From Asparagopsis taxiformis (lineage: Eukaryota > Rhodophyta > Florideophyceae > Bonnemaisoniales > Bonnemaisoniaceae), in contig JALQPE010000158.1 in NCBI GenBank assembly GCA_030407315.1, forward strand, positions 124,001 through 188,000: a DNA stretch of 64,000 nucleotides, in the 5' to 3' direction. The position numbers and the translations under genes are program-made. Of this stretch, positions 18,760 through 29,731 are shown piece by piece. Each line of letters opens with the position of its first letter. The stretch's first letter is position 1. Below the pieces are notes generated by a model. It worked only from the letters and a program-made list of their open reading frames with translations, searched no databases and was not told where the DNA came from.

Positions 18760-20262
18760 TCAGTTTCGTTGTCTATCTTCAATGTTATTTGCAAGAACAG
18801 TGAATTCTCCCTCAGCTCCGAAGCGAATACGAAACGACTCTCGTAGTAATTTTTCGGCTTGTGCAATGTTTCCCAGTTTGTGTTCCATCGCACTCCAACA
18901 GTCCCATGCCAACCTAGAATCGCGGGTCGCCGGGAGAACAACAATGTATATTAGTTGAAAGGTCCGATTGGAATCGATGCTCGAGTCATGAAAATACCAA
19001 ACTCACCAATCATTAGGATTAACCTCGACAGCTCTGTTGAAGAGAGCCCGTGCTCGCGAATAGTTTCCCAGCGCCATTTCGACTTTTGCATAATGATTCC
19101 AAACAATAGAATCACGTTTCGACACATTTATAGCTGCTTGAATCAACTTTTTCGCATCTTCGAAGCAGCCGTTCTATTCAACGATGAAACAGACAATAGT
19201 ATTCAAGCTGTTAGTTAAAGACGCAACCCCTAAAACCAAAGATTTGTCCGAACGCACCTGGTACTCAAAAATGGACCAACTGTGTAGAATACGTCCATCA
19301 CTGGCATTTGCGGTTGCTCCGCGTGAAAACAACTGTCGTGCGATAAATATGTTTCCTTGAGAAGCTTCCAGCTTAGCCAACTCATCCAATACAACAACAT
19401 TCTTTACATCATTTTGTAAAGCATGTTCATAGCATGTACGAGCACGATCAATCTCATTAGCTTCCTTCGCAATGTTGCCCAATGTATGCCAGATATACGC
19501 ATTTTCCGGGTCAACCTCCAAACCTATGTGAAACAGATCATCAGCTCTGCCCGCATTGCCTTGCCGATGTTCCATGATGCCCCATTGATGGTAAAGCTTG
19601 GCGCCCACATTTGGTGAGGTGGCACCTCGTTCGTACAATTCGCGTGCCTTGGCATAATTCCCCAATATCCCTTCCATATGCGCCCAGGCTGCATACAGAG
19701 ATGTATGCATGGGATCTTGAGCAAGACCAGTTTCAAAGAGCTCTCGGGCTTTGTCATAGTTTTTCAAACGAGACTCCATAAAACCGAGAGATTGCCACAG
19801 ATAAGGATTGTGTGGATTCAACTCCACGGCTTTTCGTAATATGTCTTTGCGCGCGCGTAAACTTCTCTTCTGTCTGCCTTCTGCTTTGGCCAAGTCTTGC
19901 CATGCCTTTCCATTATGCGGATCGAGTTGAACGCTGCGCACGTACAAGTCCCTTGCAGAAGTATGGTCTCCTTTATCTGCGATAACACGAGCCTCTAGCC
20001 TCAATTTTTCACTAAGCAGAACTCGATTGTTGGGTGGCTTGATGGACAACTGTTCATCTGATGCTGTTTCAGGTCTAGATGATGGCAAACAGGCGTGTAC
20101 ATAAGAAAAGTGCATTCGGCGTCTCTTCTTCGGTGAAGTGTAGAGGGTGTGTTTGTGATAACGGGTCACAATATCATTGGGGAACAAAGTGGGAGGAGGG
20201 AGACAGAATAGGAGATTGTTCTGCTGAATGTACGGTGTTGGAGTCGAGTACGAGATTGGCAT
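18760..20262 (-). CDS. HAT/TPR-repeat RNA-processing protein (HCF107/Mbb1-like), two introns
   Basis: Three exons join to 441 residues: 20262-19258, 19173-19007 and 18913-18760. The introns are 19257-19174 (GTGCGT..TAG, 84 bases) and 19006-18914 (GTGAGT..TAG, 93 bases). Phase is kept: exon 1 ends on a codon boundary after IFEYQ, exon 2 starts NGCFEDAKK and ends inside the Trp codon of NPNDW, and exon 3 resumes LAWDCWSAMEHK. About ten half-a-TPR repeats of 34 residues carry the W...A..E...GN...AR..(F/Y)..G pattern. HAT proteins of this type (HCF107, Mbb1) bind and protect plastid transcripts. The N-terminal 60 residues are basic and Ser/Thr/Pro-rich and may be a transit peptide. A shorter start at 20115 is possible. 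Nuclear HAT proteins (Prp6, CstF77) fit less well. Confidence 0.75.
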
Positions 20263-20420
20263 TTCTTGGGGAATCTGAAACGTCGATACAAGAAAAGACT
20301 ATCATGTTCGTTGAAAAGGCCAGAACACGTTTACAACATGAAAACGGCATAATTTGTGAGATCGTTGCCTGCCTGTATCTCGACTCGCAGATTTCAGGTT
20401 GCTTTTTTATTCCAAGACTT

Positions 20421-23400
20421 TTAACCAAATTCTTGCATTGGCATTACTCGAGCTTGTGACACTCCAGTCGGATCTTTGTAAATGACGCAGTATTCGTTTG
20501 CAAAGTTGCGCGCTGCCAACATCTCGATAAACTCTTGGTCATGAGTGATGAGAACCAACTGAAAGTTTCTCTGCTTCTGCCGATATTCGATAATTTGTTT
20601 CAGAGCAACGGCAAGGCTTTCAATATTCTCTCGGTCTAGATTTGTGGTCGGCTCATCCAGGGCGAGAATGCCACAGTCCGAGCAGAAACTATCCGCTAGA
20701 GCGAGACGGATTACAAGACATGCAAGGACTTTCTGTCCAGCACTGCATCTCCCTCTCATCTCCAGAGTGGCTTGACCCCTTCGCATTTGTACACGATAGC
20801 TAAACGACCGCTTCGCTGCTCCAATCGACGTACTTTGCGGATCACCATCGTCAGATATGATCTCAATTTCATCGATGTCCGTTCCACGATACGTTTGCTG
20901 CCATAATTCCTTGATAGTTCGGTTAATAGAGTTCATCTTCAGTGTGTGGAAGGCCATCAAAGCTTGATCCAATGCCTGATAGTATCTTTCCAAATCCCCC
21001 ATCGCAAGTTCAATAGTCTGCTTGCGGATCCGACATTCATCGTATTTTCTACGACTGCCTTGTTTCTCTATTGCTGCGAGCTCTTTCTGTTTCTCCTTGT
21101 ACCGGTCAGTATAAACTTGTTTCTTTCCACGCGTTGCATGCCAGCTAGCGTTCTTCGAATTAATCTTGTCCGAAAGCTCTTTGACTTGATCAATAGGGTT
21201 GCCTTGCGCTTGCTGTTCTAGTGTACTAGTTTGATCTCTCATATGTCTTATACTCCGATTCAATACACTTAGCTCTTGTTCTTGCAGTCTAAACCGTTGA
21301 TTGTCTCTAAGGTTTCGAATCTTCGACTCAATATGCTTCTGTGAATCAGAAGCCCTTTGTTGCTCCCTTTCATGTGACTTCAAATCTCGCACCTTTGCCT
21401 CGATATCTGCATCAATGGCACTTAGAGATTTCAACAGATTACCGAGTTCCGCTTCCCTGCCTGACTGTATGTAAGCTTCCAATTCTCGGGCACAATCTTT
21501 CCATCCTTCCACTTTCATTTTAGCATTTGAGAACGCATTGTTGGCGTTCTTCACAGAATGAGAATTTTCTGTCCGAACGACCTGCAGCTCAGTTTCAGCG
21601 TCGTCTAGTTCCGCGGACAACTCTTTAATTTCTGCCCGAGACGACTCGATTGCACTCTCTAGGGATCGAAGCTCGGTTTGAAGTTGAGTTTTCTCAGCGT
21701 TCAGCCGTCTGTGTTTTTCAGCCATTGTCTGTAACTCCAAGCATTGCTGTTTTGCAGCATGAAAACGCGTCTCTGCACGCTGCAATTCTTCTCGTTCTTG
21801 TTCTAACGTTCGAGTCTCTCTATCAACATCATCTTGGATTCTTTGCATCTTGTCATCGGTTTGTCTTGACTCGCTCTCTACCTCACTGAGCGGACGTGCC
21901 CCACTGTTGGCAACAGAAAGGCCTGCCTGAGCCAAGTTGAGTTCCTTTTGAGCTCGTTCTAGGTCAGTATGAATTTGCTTTAGCTCCAGCCGTTTAGAAT
22001 CAATCTGAGCAATGCAACTAGATTCACCAATTCGCTGTCGGATACTATTCAATAACGTTTTGGCATCTCTTGCTTTTCTTTCTAATTCATGCACCACTGC
22101 ACGGGCATCTCGCACTTTCGTGTATGCTGCTTCATGACTGCGGAGCAAATTAGAGGCTGTTGATCCTAATGAGTACATTCTCTTGAATGTTTGTGAAGCA
22201 GCTTTCAATTTCTGGAGTTTGCCTTGAGCTGCTCGGGTACTCTCAGGATTCTTGAAGTACTCCACACGGCTACGCAACCTTTTACGCATGTCATCAACCT
22301 TCTTAGAGGAGGACAGACCGCATGCTGGGCAGTGATGTTTCGGATCCGCTTCAAACTGTTCCAAATCTCCCTCTGCGAGAAATACGCCCGTTTCAAGCTG
22401 TGAAATCCGTTGTGTTACCTTAACAACTTCAACATCGACCTTGTCTTTTGCAGATTCAACCAAACCCAAATTATCTCGCTGTAATCCCTGACCACCTTCA
22501 CTAGTGATCATTTTTGTCTCGGAGAGCATCCTGCTGACTTGCTCAACTTCAGAGATTTCCTCAAAGGTCGCAAGGGCATCAGCTTCACGAAACAAATTAT
22601 GTTCTGCCTCATCAAGCTCATGTTTCACGATATCAAACTCTCTTTCAGCCTCTGATTTCCTCGACAGGGCTGTGTTCAAAGACGAAGTACATTCGCTCAG
22701 GCTTCTTTCAGCTTGTTGCAAAATAGTATCCCTTCTTGCTAAAATCCGGTTGCATGCATCCATCAATTTTTGTCGATAAAAGTTGGTGTTTGAGTCTGAG
22801 ACAGGATCCAGCTGGGTCAGTTCATTCTTTACGCGTGAAACGCTGGAATCTTCCTCTCCATTCTGTAGTTCCGAAGCGGAAGTTATGAGAAGGTCTGAGA
22901 AATCTTCCAAGAAGGTTCGGAAGTGGTTCTTCTTCTTGATTAGTGTTTCTCGACAAACTTCAAGTTTTGCTTGTTCTTGCTGATCATGTACAAGTTCTTC
23001 ACGAGTTCTGCGAAGCACAGACAGTTCCTCTCGAAGTGAAGAAATCTCTTGTCTCTTTGATTTGATGCTGCTGGATAACTCCCCAGTTCGTGAACTGGCA
23101 CATTTTTCCTTCCATGCCCTCTCGATGACCTTCAGGGTGCCTTCAGCTCTGACGACAGAAGATTGAGTGTCATCAAGAGAGTTTAGTTCATTGCGTATGG
23201 AACTGAGCTTTGTTCGCTTTTGGCTTATTTCGATCGTTCCTCTGTCTATTTTTCCTTGCACATCTTGCGTTTTAAGCTTAATTTCCCCAACAACAGCGAC
23301 GGCGGCATCTACACGTTGATTGGCATGTTCTGTGAGTTTTTCCACTTCCTTAGACATATCTCTTAAAGACGAATCGAGAGCTGCCGTCCAAATTTCTCTA

Positions 23401-24605
23401 TTCTCTGAAACAGAAGGAAGTGATGAGCTTGAAATCTTCGAGTGCGGCACAGCTTCAAAGATCTTGGAGTCTCGAAATTCACGCTTGAGATCTTCGAGGC
23501 GGCAAAGGCGTTCAGATTGCACGTTTGCAAGTTGCTCGAGCATCCCCTTGCGTGTCTGACGCGATTGGTGTTCACGCCGCCTCATCTCCACATCGGCTGC
23601 CAAATTCTCAATCAGCTTTGCTCTGCTTGCACGCTCCCCATCTGCTCTATCCAGAAATTTCTGTTGATCTTCAATCTCAGTACGCAGTGCTTGTTCATCC
23701 ATGTCTGGTAGGTGCAATTCCATTTCTGAATATTTGGTAGCTTTGTCCTTCTCAAGTATACTGACTTCGATAGTGAGCTTCTCGAGTTCAGCAAGTTTTT
23801 GCGAGTAGTCTTCGGCTAAATTTTGAGCTGATTGCCTTTCATTCTTCAAAGCTGAGAGTTCACCCTCAAGAGCGCTAACGCCCTTACTGAGTGCATCGTA
23901 TTTTTCTCTGATTTCCTCGACTTCCGCTCGCACTTTTTCCAAAATCTGAACCTTATCCTCGTAGCGCAGGAGTTCGACAGCTACGGTTTTGAGCTCGACC
24001 GCCTGGGCTTTTCTGTACTTTCGAATCGTTTCCATTGCTTTAGTGTACCGGGATGCAGCAAATATCTCGTCAAATCTCTCTTTCAATTTCTTCGGCTCAG
24101 ATAGAGGCCAAAGAGAATCTTCCTGATGAACAAATATAACATTGTTCAACACAGGTTTAGTGACACGCAGTATGTCGGGAAGTAGTGCATTGAAATCGCT
24201 ACAGCGGTATGAGGAGGCGGACCCATCTGAACGTCTGACAGTCTGGTCGAGTCGTTTAAATTCTGTTTTGGAGCCATTGGCGCGGGGATTTCGTTTGATA
24301 TTGAGTTGGAAATGACGTGCAACAATGTACTGGTCGCCTTTTACGTTGGTAAACATGAGACGAATCTTTGCTTTCGTTTCAGTCTCATTACTTATGCGGG
24401 GATCGTGAATAAAGGCAGCACCTGTGCCGACATTTGGCGGAAGGTCACCTGTGGTCGCCATTTTGACAGCTTCAATAATGGTACTCTTTCCTGATCCATT
24501 ACGACCAAGGATGATGGTAAGAGGTTTAAAAAATCTGATAAACGTTTCTTCCTCTGTGCCATAGCTTCGAATTCCCAGTAGACCGAGGCGGTCGATGGTA
24601 GTCAT
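20421..24605 (-). CDS. RAD50: DNA repair protein RAD50
   Basis: RAD50 is the SMC-like ATPase of the MRE11-RAD50-NBS1 complex, which senses and tethers DNA double-strand breaks. The 1,394 residues contain everything expected: the N-terminal half-ATPase with Walker A at 34-41 (GRNGSGKS), a long coiled coil, the zinc hook CPAC at C759-C762, a second coiled coil, and the C-terminal half-ATPase with signature RCSAGQKVLACLVIRLALAD and Walker B LALDEPTTNLD. The N-terminus MTTIDRLGLLGIRSYG is typical. It is about 80 residues longer than the human protein, all in the coiled coil. No intron is needed. MRE11 and NBS1 are not in the window. TGTAA (minus) lies at 20335-20331. Confidence 0.96.
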   Translation of the reverse strand: MTTIDRLGLLGIRSYGTEEETFIRFFKPLTIILGRNGSGKSTIIEAVKMATTGDLPPNVGTGAAFIHDPRISNETETKAKIRLMFTNVKGDQYIVARHFQLNIKRNPRANGSKTEFKRLDQTVRRSDGSASSYRCSDFNALLPDILRVTKPVLNNVIFVHQEDSLWPLSEPKKLKERFDEIFAASRYTKAMETIRKYRKAQAVELKTVAVELLRYEDKVQILEKVRAEVEEIREKYDALSKGVSALEGELSALKNERQSAQNLAEDYSQKLAELEKLTIEVSILEKDKATKYSEMELHLPDMDEQALRTEIEDQQKFLDRADGERASRAKLIENLAADVEMRRREHQSRQTRKGMLEQLANVQSERLCRLEDLKREFRDSKIFEAVPHSKISSSSLPSVSENREIWTAALDSSLRDMSKEVEKLTEHANQRVDAAVAVVGEIKLKTQDVQGKIDRGTIEISQKRTKLSSIRNELNSLDDTQSSVVRAEGTLKVIERAWKEKCASSRTGELSSSIKSKRQEISSLREELSVLRRTREELVHDQQEQAKLEVCRETLIKKKNHFRTFLEDFSDLLITSASELQNGEEDSSVSRVKNELTQLDPVSDSNTNFYRQKLMDACNRILARRDTILQQAERSLSECTSSLNTALSRKSEAEREFDIVKHELDEAEHNLFREADALATFEEISEVEQVSRMLSETKMITSEGGQGLQRDNLGLVESAKDKVDVEVVKVTQRISQLETGVFLAEGDLEQFEADPKHHCPACGLSSSKKVDDMRKRLRSRVEYFKNPESTRAAQGKLQKLKAASQTFKRMYSLGSTASNLLRSHEAAYTKVRDARAVVHELERKARDAKTLLNSIRQRIGESSCIAQIDSKRLELKQIHTDLERAQKELNLAQAGLSVANSGARPLSEVESESRQTDDKMQRIQDDVDRETRTLEQEREELQRAETRFHAAKQQCLELQTMAEKHRRLNAEKTQLQTELRSLESAIESSRAEIKELSAELDDAETELQVVRTENSHSVKNANNAFSNAKMKVEGWKDCARELEAYIQSGREAELGNLLKSLSAIDADIEAKVRDLKSHEREQQRASDSQKHIESKIRNLRDNQRFRLQEQELSVLNRSIRHMRDQTSTLEQQAQGNPIDQVKELSDKINSKNASWHATRGKKQVYTDRYKEKQKELAAIEKQGSRRKYDECRIRKQTIELAMGDLERYYQALDQALMAFHTLKMNSINRTIKELWQQTYRGTDIDEIEIISDDGDPQSTSIGAAKRSFSYRVQMRRGQATLEMRGRCSAGQKVLACLVIRLALADSFCSDCGILALDEPTTNLDRENIESLAVALKQIIEYRQKQRNFQLVLITHDQEFIEMLAARNFANEYCVIYKDPTGVSQARVMPMQEFG

Positions 24606-24945
24606 TAAGACTGGGATTCAAGCTGATAGTGACAAGGTGCTGGTGAGAAAGCTGCGATCAAGCCACACTGGATGTCCGCGCTTAGTCAAGCGGCTTTGGA
24701 AATCGGCCGATAGGAGGGATGATCCAAGGAACATGATGTTTTGGAATGTTGGAATAAATTTCAGGGGCAACAATGTTTCGATTGGAGACTGTATTTTCAC
24801 AGCAATGAAGTCTACAATAAAAGTTGAGATAGCGCGTATGTGTGTCGAGTTTCAACTTACATATACACACCACGCACTTATAACCGCATTCGCTTGTGTA
24901 TTGTCTTCGTCTTGATGCTCAGCGTGAAAGCACTCAGTCCGTCAA
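24606..24945. promoter_or_regulatory. Divergent intergenic region between RAD50 and a RING gene
   Basis: These 340 bases separate two divergent start codons and must include both promoters. Short open frames on both strands have no recognisable domain. A stretch of alternating CA-rich sequence near 24850-24890 (ACATATACACACC) is the only local feature that I note. Confidence 0.35.
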
Positions 24946-25428
24946 ATGCCTGCCAATAATCGTAACCGCTCCCAGAATGCCACTGGTGGTTCTCTGGCCG
25001 CTGCTGCCGTTGGTGTACTAGTCGGTCTGGCTGCGGTTGAACACGTACACGCGCGAGAGGAAAACCGAGAGAGTATTGTGGATGGACTTTTTCGCTGGGT
25101 ACGCGAAGATATTCTGGAGATACCATCTTCCAGCAGAAGAGGGCGCGCGCAACGGGGCTATTCTGCACGCGGCCGCGTGTTGACACGAACTGATATTGAA
25201 GCACTCCCTGTGCGTGTTCTCACAGACGAGATGGCAACAGAAGGCAGTGCTGACTTGCCAAATGATGAAAAGTCATTTTGTGCTATCTGTCAAGAGCAAT
25301 TCGGAAAGGGTGATCATCTCATGAGACTGCCCTGTTTTCATGAGTACCATGAAGGTTGCATTCGTGGATATTTGGAATCGGCGGACAACCCCATATGCCC
25401 TATTTGTCGTCACCCCGTCACCGTTTAG
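24946..25428 (+). CDS. Small RING-H2 finger protein (putative E3 ubiquitin ligase)
   Basis: The 160-residue protein ends in a canonical RING-H2: C112, C115, C130, H132, H135, C138, C151 and C154, with the typical LPC.H.YH..CI core and a CPICRHP end. An Ala/Val-rich stretch at about 15-31 may be a short membrane segment or part of a signal anchor. The middle is basic and probably disordered. Such small RING-H2 proteins usually act as E3 ligases that recruit an E2 enzyme. Its downstream region has AATAAA near 25571 and no TGTAA. Substrate and location are unknown. Confidence 0.85.
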   Translation: MPANNRNRSQNATGGSLAAAAVGVLVGLAAVEHVHAREENRESIVDGLFRWVREDILEIPSSSRRGRAQRGYSARGRVLTRTDIEALPVRVLTDEMATEGSADLPNDEKSFCAICQEQFGKGDHLMRLPCFHEYHEGCIRGYLESADNPICPICRHPVTV

Positions 25429-25702
25429 ACGATACCAACTGACTTAACTTATCTTTGCATGGTTGCCATTGATATCCCTAGTATTGGAAACTTGCTTCAA
25501 GTCGAAGGAGCGCATGTCTTGAGAAGCAAAACTTCTTGCTGACCGTTGTGAGATCACAGCAAATTAGATTTAATAAAAGCCGATCTTTTTCTCCAACGAT
25601 TGTTTGCTCGTCATTTTTTGAGCTACAGCGATAGTAAACTTAATAATCCTGGCGAAATGCCTCCGTCCCTCCCGACAGATATCTATCATTGCTGATCAAA
25701 AT

Positions 25703-27184
25703 ATGCCGTTGTTGTTGCTCCTTCCGTTGTCTTTACTTATACTGCTTCCATCTATCACACACGCAAACTATTCTGATCAGTCATATCAAATCGCCACATC
25801 CTACGATCGTTCTTCTGAACAGCAAGCATTAATCACCGCCGTTTCTGTGAGCACATACAATTCCTTAGGCTTGAAACATTTCAAACGTGACGATGTGTTC
25901 ATCAATGCAAAACTTCTTCCTCCTTGGGAAAACTGCCGAAACACTTCCGATTCCAACACGTGCATGCTCTTCTCCCCATATGTTGATCGTGTGTCGTTCT
26001 CTTACACTCATGAAGAGGATCGCAGCAACGAGTACACATTCTCAGAACCATCCGTGAAAAGTATGTATTCATTGTCCTCTCCAGAAATTCACAACTTCGA
26101 CCTCATGGATGATCAGCGCTTCATATTCACTGTTATGTTTAATTGCAAAGCACAGAAGCGCGCCCAGAACGCTACTGACGTATTAGAGGTTGTCATCCCG
26201 ATTCTGGATAACTTCGAGATTACGATACAATTGGCCAAAACATGTTCATGCGGTGTGCACCCGTTTGTGACACTTGGAGTTGTCAATGGGCAACAGCGGC
26301 GTTTGGTTTCTCCAAGCTCTGGTAGAATTGTCGTGCCACCAACGATCGAAACGACCGGCATCTTCGTTCGTCTCTCTGTTCCAGCCACAAGTCTTGAGTT
26401 TATGCAGCCAACGATCAGATCGAGCGATTCTCACATCTCCGCACAAATCCGCGGCGTAAATGGGTACGGAAGTATTGTTGTTGGCAATGACTTACAGTTT
26501 TCAATAGTGTACATCTGTGAATCGAACGGAGAAGCAAACATAACGCTATCAATACCGATTCCACCATGGGATGACATGGTTGTACCATTGACAAAGATGT
26601 GTGGAGGTTCAGCACCTAGTATGATTACGATAGGGACGCAGCCTGGCAGTGGTGATGTCATTCGTGACGGGGAAGCAACTGCAGATTACAGAATGTCTAA
26701 TATTTTCACTATGGGTGCACATGGCGGGAAGGTTTTGGGACTGAATGTGAGTCACCTGAACTTGTATGTTTCCAACGAGGATTCATATGGGAAACCGGCA
26801 GTGCAATTAGGCAAAATGTTGATTACTGTGAGTCAACCGCAGCTTATGGTTGCGCAGATGAAGAGTGGGGCAGGCGCCGAGAATATGGTTGTTGCAGCTG
26901 GAGATAGTCGAAAGATTTCGATTGAATTCATATGTCTCGGGAGAGGTAGCGTAACCGTGCTCATGAGTATACCGGTGCTGCAGTACAAAGTAATCGAGTT
27001 TGGCATGGAGAAAGAGTGCAGACAGCCCATATCGTACAAAGATGGCATTGGATGGCAAAGTCTATGGACGGTCGAGGGGATTGAAGATACAATTGTGGTG
27101 TCTGTGGGATTATTGCTATTGTCATGCTACTTGAGACTGAGGTGTTGCAGACGAGAGCACGGTTATCAACCTCCAGCAATGTAG
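25703..27184 (+). CDS. Type I membrane protein with three Cys-paired extracellular modules, function unknown
   Basis: I do not recognise this 493-residue protein. It begins with a clear signal peptide (residues 1-21, MPLLLLLPLSLLILL then cleavage after THA) and ends with one membrane helix at about 463-478 followed by a short basic tail with CCRRE. The lumenal part contains three repeats of one beta-rich module. Each has an aromatic-x-C strand, an IP(I/V) strand and a closing Cys: C148 to C181, C272 to C300, and C411 to C439, the last two with identical 28-residue spacing. Several N-glycosylation sequons are present (for example NRT at 80 and NIT at 279). It lies just upstream of TM9SF on the same strand. 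A cell-surface or secretory-pathway receptor-like role is a guess. Confidence 0.6.
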   Translation: MPLLLLLPLSLLILLPSITHANYSDQSYQIATSYDRSSEQQALITAVSVSTYNSLGLKHFKRDDVFINAKLLPPWENCRNTSDSNTCMLFSPYVDRVSFSYTHEEDRSNEYTFSEPSVKSMYSLSSPEIHNFDLMDDQRFIFTVMFNCKAQKRAQNATDVLEVVIPILDNFEITIQLAKTCSCGVHPFVTLGVVNGQQRRLVSPSSGRIVVPPTIETTGIFVRLSVPATSLEFMQPTIRSSDSHISAQIRGVNGYGSIVVGNDLQFSIVYICESNGEANITLSIPIPPWDDMVVPLTKMCGGSAPSMITIGTQPGSGDVIRDGEATADYRMSNIFTMGAHGGKVLGLNVSHLNLYVSNEDSYGKPAVQLGKMLITVSQPQLMVAQMKSGAGAENMVVAAGDSRKISIEFICLGRGSVTVLMSIPVLQYKVIEFGMEKECRQPISYKDGIGWQSLWTVEGIEDTIVVSVGLLLLSCYLRLRCCRREHGYQPPAM

Positions 27185-27447
27185 ACAACAGAATATACGT
27201 GTATACATGCGATTGTCCGCAGGACTTGATCTCAAGCTTTGCTCCCCTGATCCACTCGTGTCTATGTATGGAAGCAGACTTTGCATCCGTTTCCAAATTT
27301 GTTTGCAACGTTCCATTGGCTTAACTGTCAGTGCTCTTAAATATCGAATTTCACTTATTTTCCAGCAACACGCTTCAATTTAACTTGACTGTCGTTTCCA
27401 GACATTGCTACTCTCTTCGCCCATCCCTTCTCGCTCTTGTCTTGAAG

Positions 27448-29360
27448 ATGATCATTCTCCCGCTTTTCCTGTTTGCTTGCTTCTCCACATCATCCGTCCT
27501 TGCAAGTCCTGGTGAGCGATATACCAATGGACAGGTCCGTATCGTCTCGCATTACCATTGCTATTTGTAAATTCACTTCTGACTTGAAACTTGTCATTTC
27601 CTCCAATACAGGCTGTCGACATTTGGGTCAACAAGATTGGACCTTATAATTCCCCGACTGAGAGCTATCCCTTCTTCGATAAAATAGCATGGTGCAGACC
27701 GAAAAAGTTGCAACATCGCTCGTTGCGCTTGGGCGAAACGCTTGCAGGCGACTTACTCGTCAAGGCTTTGTATCGCGTGGCGTTTAGAGAAGCCCAACAT
27801 AACAATGAGCTTTGCGAAGTGGCACTGACCGCCTCTCAAGTTGATGAATATATTCAGGCAATTAAGAATAGGTTTGTCTATGATTTACTTCTAGATAATC
27901 TACCTATCAAGTTGTTCGTGGGCGAAATTAACGATGACGAACCAGAAAGCAAGGTTTACCTGTACACACACATCGAATTCGCGATTAGTGTCAATGGTCA
28001 GTACATTATCGAAGCATCAGCGACTCCGGGGCATCCAGTCGAGCTGGTATCAGCTCGTAGCGCCAAAGTACAGTTTTCCTATTCTGTACGATGGCAAGAA
28101 GTACGTCTTCCCTCTCCTTCCTGATCGGCTGAGTCGTACATATTTCAATTTTTGACAATAGCCTTTGTCTAATCCCTTTTTCATGTGCATGCGCAGAGCG
28201 ACTTTCCACATTCTCGGCGAGCCGAGAAGTACAAGGACCCATTTCATACTCATGACCGCGATATTCACTGGTTTAGCATTGGTAATGCTATTCTGAGTGT
28301 ACTTTTGCTGATGGGTTTGCTTGGTTCTATCCTGATGCGAGTGATTCGAAAGGATTTCCGTGAATATGAAGCATTAGACGGTGAGGACGAGTCGGATGAC
28401 TTTGGATGGAAATTGCTGTATGGAGATGTGTTTCGTTTTCCGAGGGGTCTCACGATTCTGTGTCCCTTTCTCGGAACTGGTGTGCAACTATTGGCATTGT
28501 CATGTGTGCTTCTATTAATGGGCGCGTTGGAGTTTTTCCACCCGCTTTCAAGAGGTGCAATATACACAACAGCAGTGTGCAGCTATGCTGCCACAGCAGG
28601 GATAGCTGGGTTTTCGTCTGGTTATCTTTACAAGCAGATGGGTGGGAGCGCATGGGTACGTAACGCTTTGATGACAGTTGCTGTATTCTGCGGTCCGGCA
28701 TCGATAATTTGGATGTTTCTGAATGGTGTAGCGATGGTTTACAAATCAACTAGAGCACTACCGCTTTGGACTATATGTGTAATTGTGGTGCTATGGGCGG
28801 TAGTAACTATTCCTCTAACTATATTTGGAGCGATAGTTGGAAAGAATCGAAGCCGGCCGTTTGACGCACCGGTTCGGACAACGAAAATTCCGCGAGAGAT
28901 TCCTGTTCGCGCGTGGTATCGGAGGCCTCGGTTTGTAATGTTTGTGTGTGGTCTAATGCCGTTTAGTTGCATCTATGTGGAAATGTACTTTATGTTTGGG
29001 GCCGTTTGGGGACACAAGATCTTTCAGGTGTATGAAATGCTGGGGATTGTTTTCGTGATCGTTTTGCTAGTGACGACAATCACGACGGTGTCGGCGGTGT
29101 ACTTTCAGCTTGTTGCAGAAAACTACAAATGGGCTTGGGCAAGTCTTGGATACGGCGGCAGTGTGGGAGCGTACATATTCGCGTACAGCGGGTTCTACTA
29201 CTACGTGGGATCGCCACTGGAGGGCTTCATGCAGGGAAGCTTCTTCTTCGGATGTATGGCGCTGGTGAGCTACGCATTTTTCCTGATGTGCGGCACGGTT
29301 GGATTCTTCGCGGCGAGAAGATTTGTGCGGTTCCTCTATAGTTCAGTGAAGAGCGACTGA
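27448..29360 (+). CDS. Transmembrane 9 superfamily protein (nonaspanin), two introns
   Basis: TM9SF proteins are nine-pass endomembrane (Golgi/endosome) proteins that help sort other membrane proteins. The exons are 27448-27534, 27612-28100 and 28197-29360, all joined in phase 0 to 579 residues. The introns are 77 bases (GTCCGT..CAG) and 96 bases (GTACGT..CAG). Exon 1 is the signal peptide, exon 2 the lumenal domain (VDIWVNKIGPYNSPTESY, then YTHIEFAISVNGQYI), and exon 3 the nine helices, starting with HWFSIGNAILSVLLLMG then the GWKLLYGDVFR signature. The C-terminus is VKSD, matching the KxD coatomer-binding motif that retains the family in the Golgi. The first donor is weak, but no alternative keeps the frame. 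TGTAA lies at 29414. Confidence 0.93.
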
Positions 29361-29731
29361 ATCTGGCGGAGCACAGCGGTGAGTTTATATTATGACCGTT
29401 GATTGGGTAGAAGTGTAAATATTGGACTGTATTGAAATGATTGGCTGAGTGACATTTTGTGTTGTGGAAAGTGAAACACGCATACAGTTTCCTGCACCCG
29501 CCCACTGGCCACTACCCAACGCCGCTCCTCTGACCCGCTTCACACGTAACCTCTCTTTCTCTCACTACACGCGGCGTTCACCTCACCGAATCATGCTCGT
29601 TGTCTTGCTCGCCTCCTCCCCCCTTTTGTCCACCACCTATCCGCAAAGCTGGCTTCAGACTACTACACTTATCCCCTCTCTTTGCGCTTGAAACGCCTGT
29701 GGCCTTCTTGACATCCGCCGCACGGTATGAA
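29361..29731. promoter_or_regulatory. Intergenic region and leader upstream of the potassium channel gene
   Basis: These 371 bases hold the TM9SF 3' end (TGTAA at 29414-29418) and the presumed promoter and leader of the channel gene. The channel frame stays open from about 29600 but has no ATG before 29732. An ATG at 29593 in another frame could start a short upstream ORF. The stretch 29500-29660 is strongly C/T-rich. Confidence 0.4.

Noticed and set aside
18651..18944. Minus-strand 97-codon frame covering the HAT gene 3' end
   Set aside because: It is in the wrong frame for the repeats; the spliced reading that ends at 18760 restores HAT units and is preferred.
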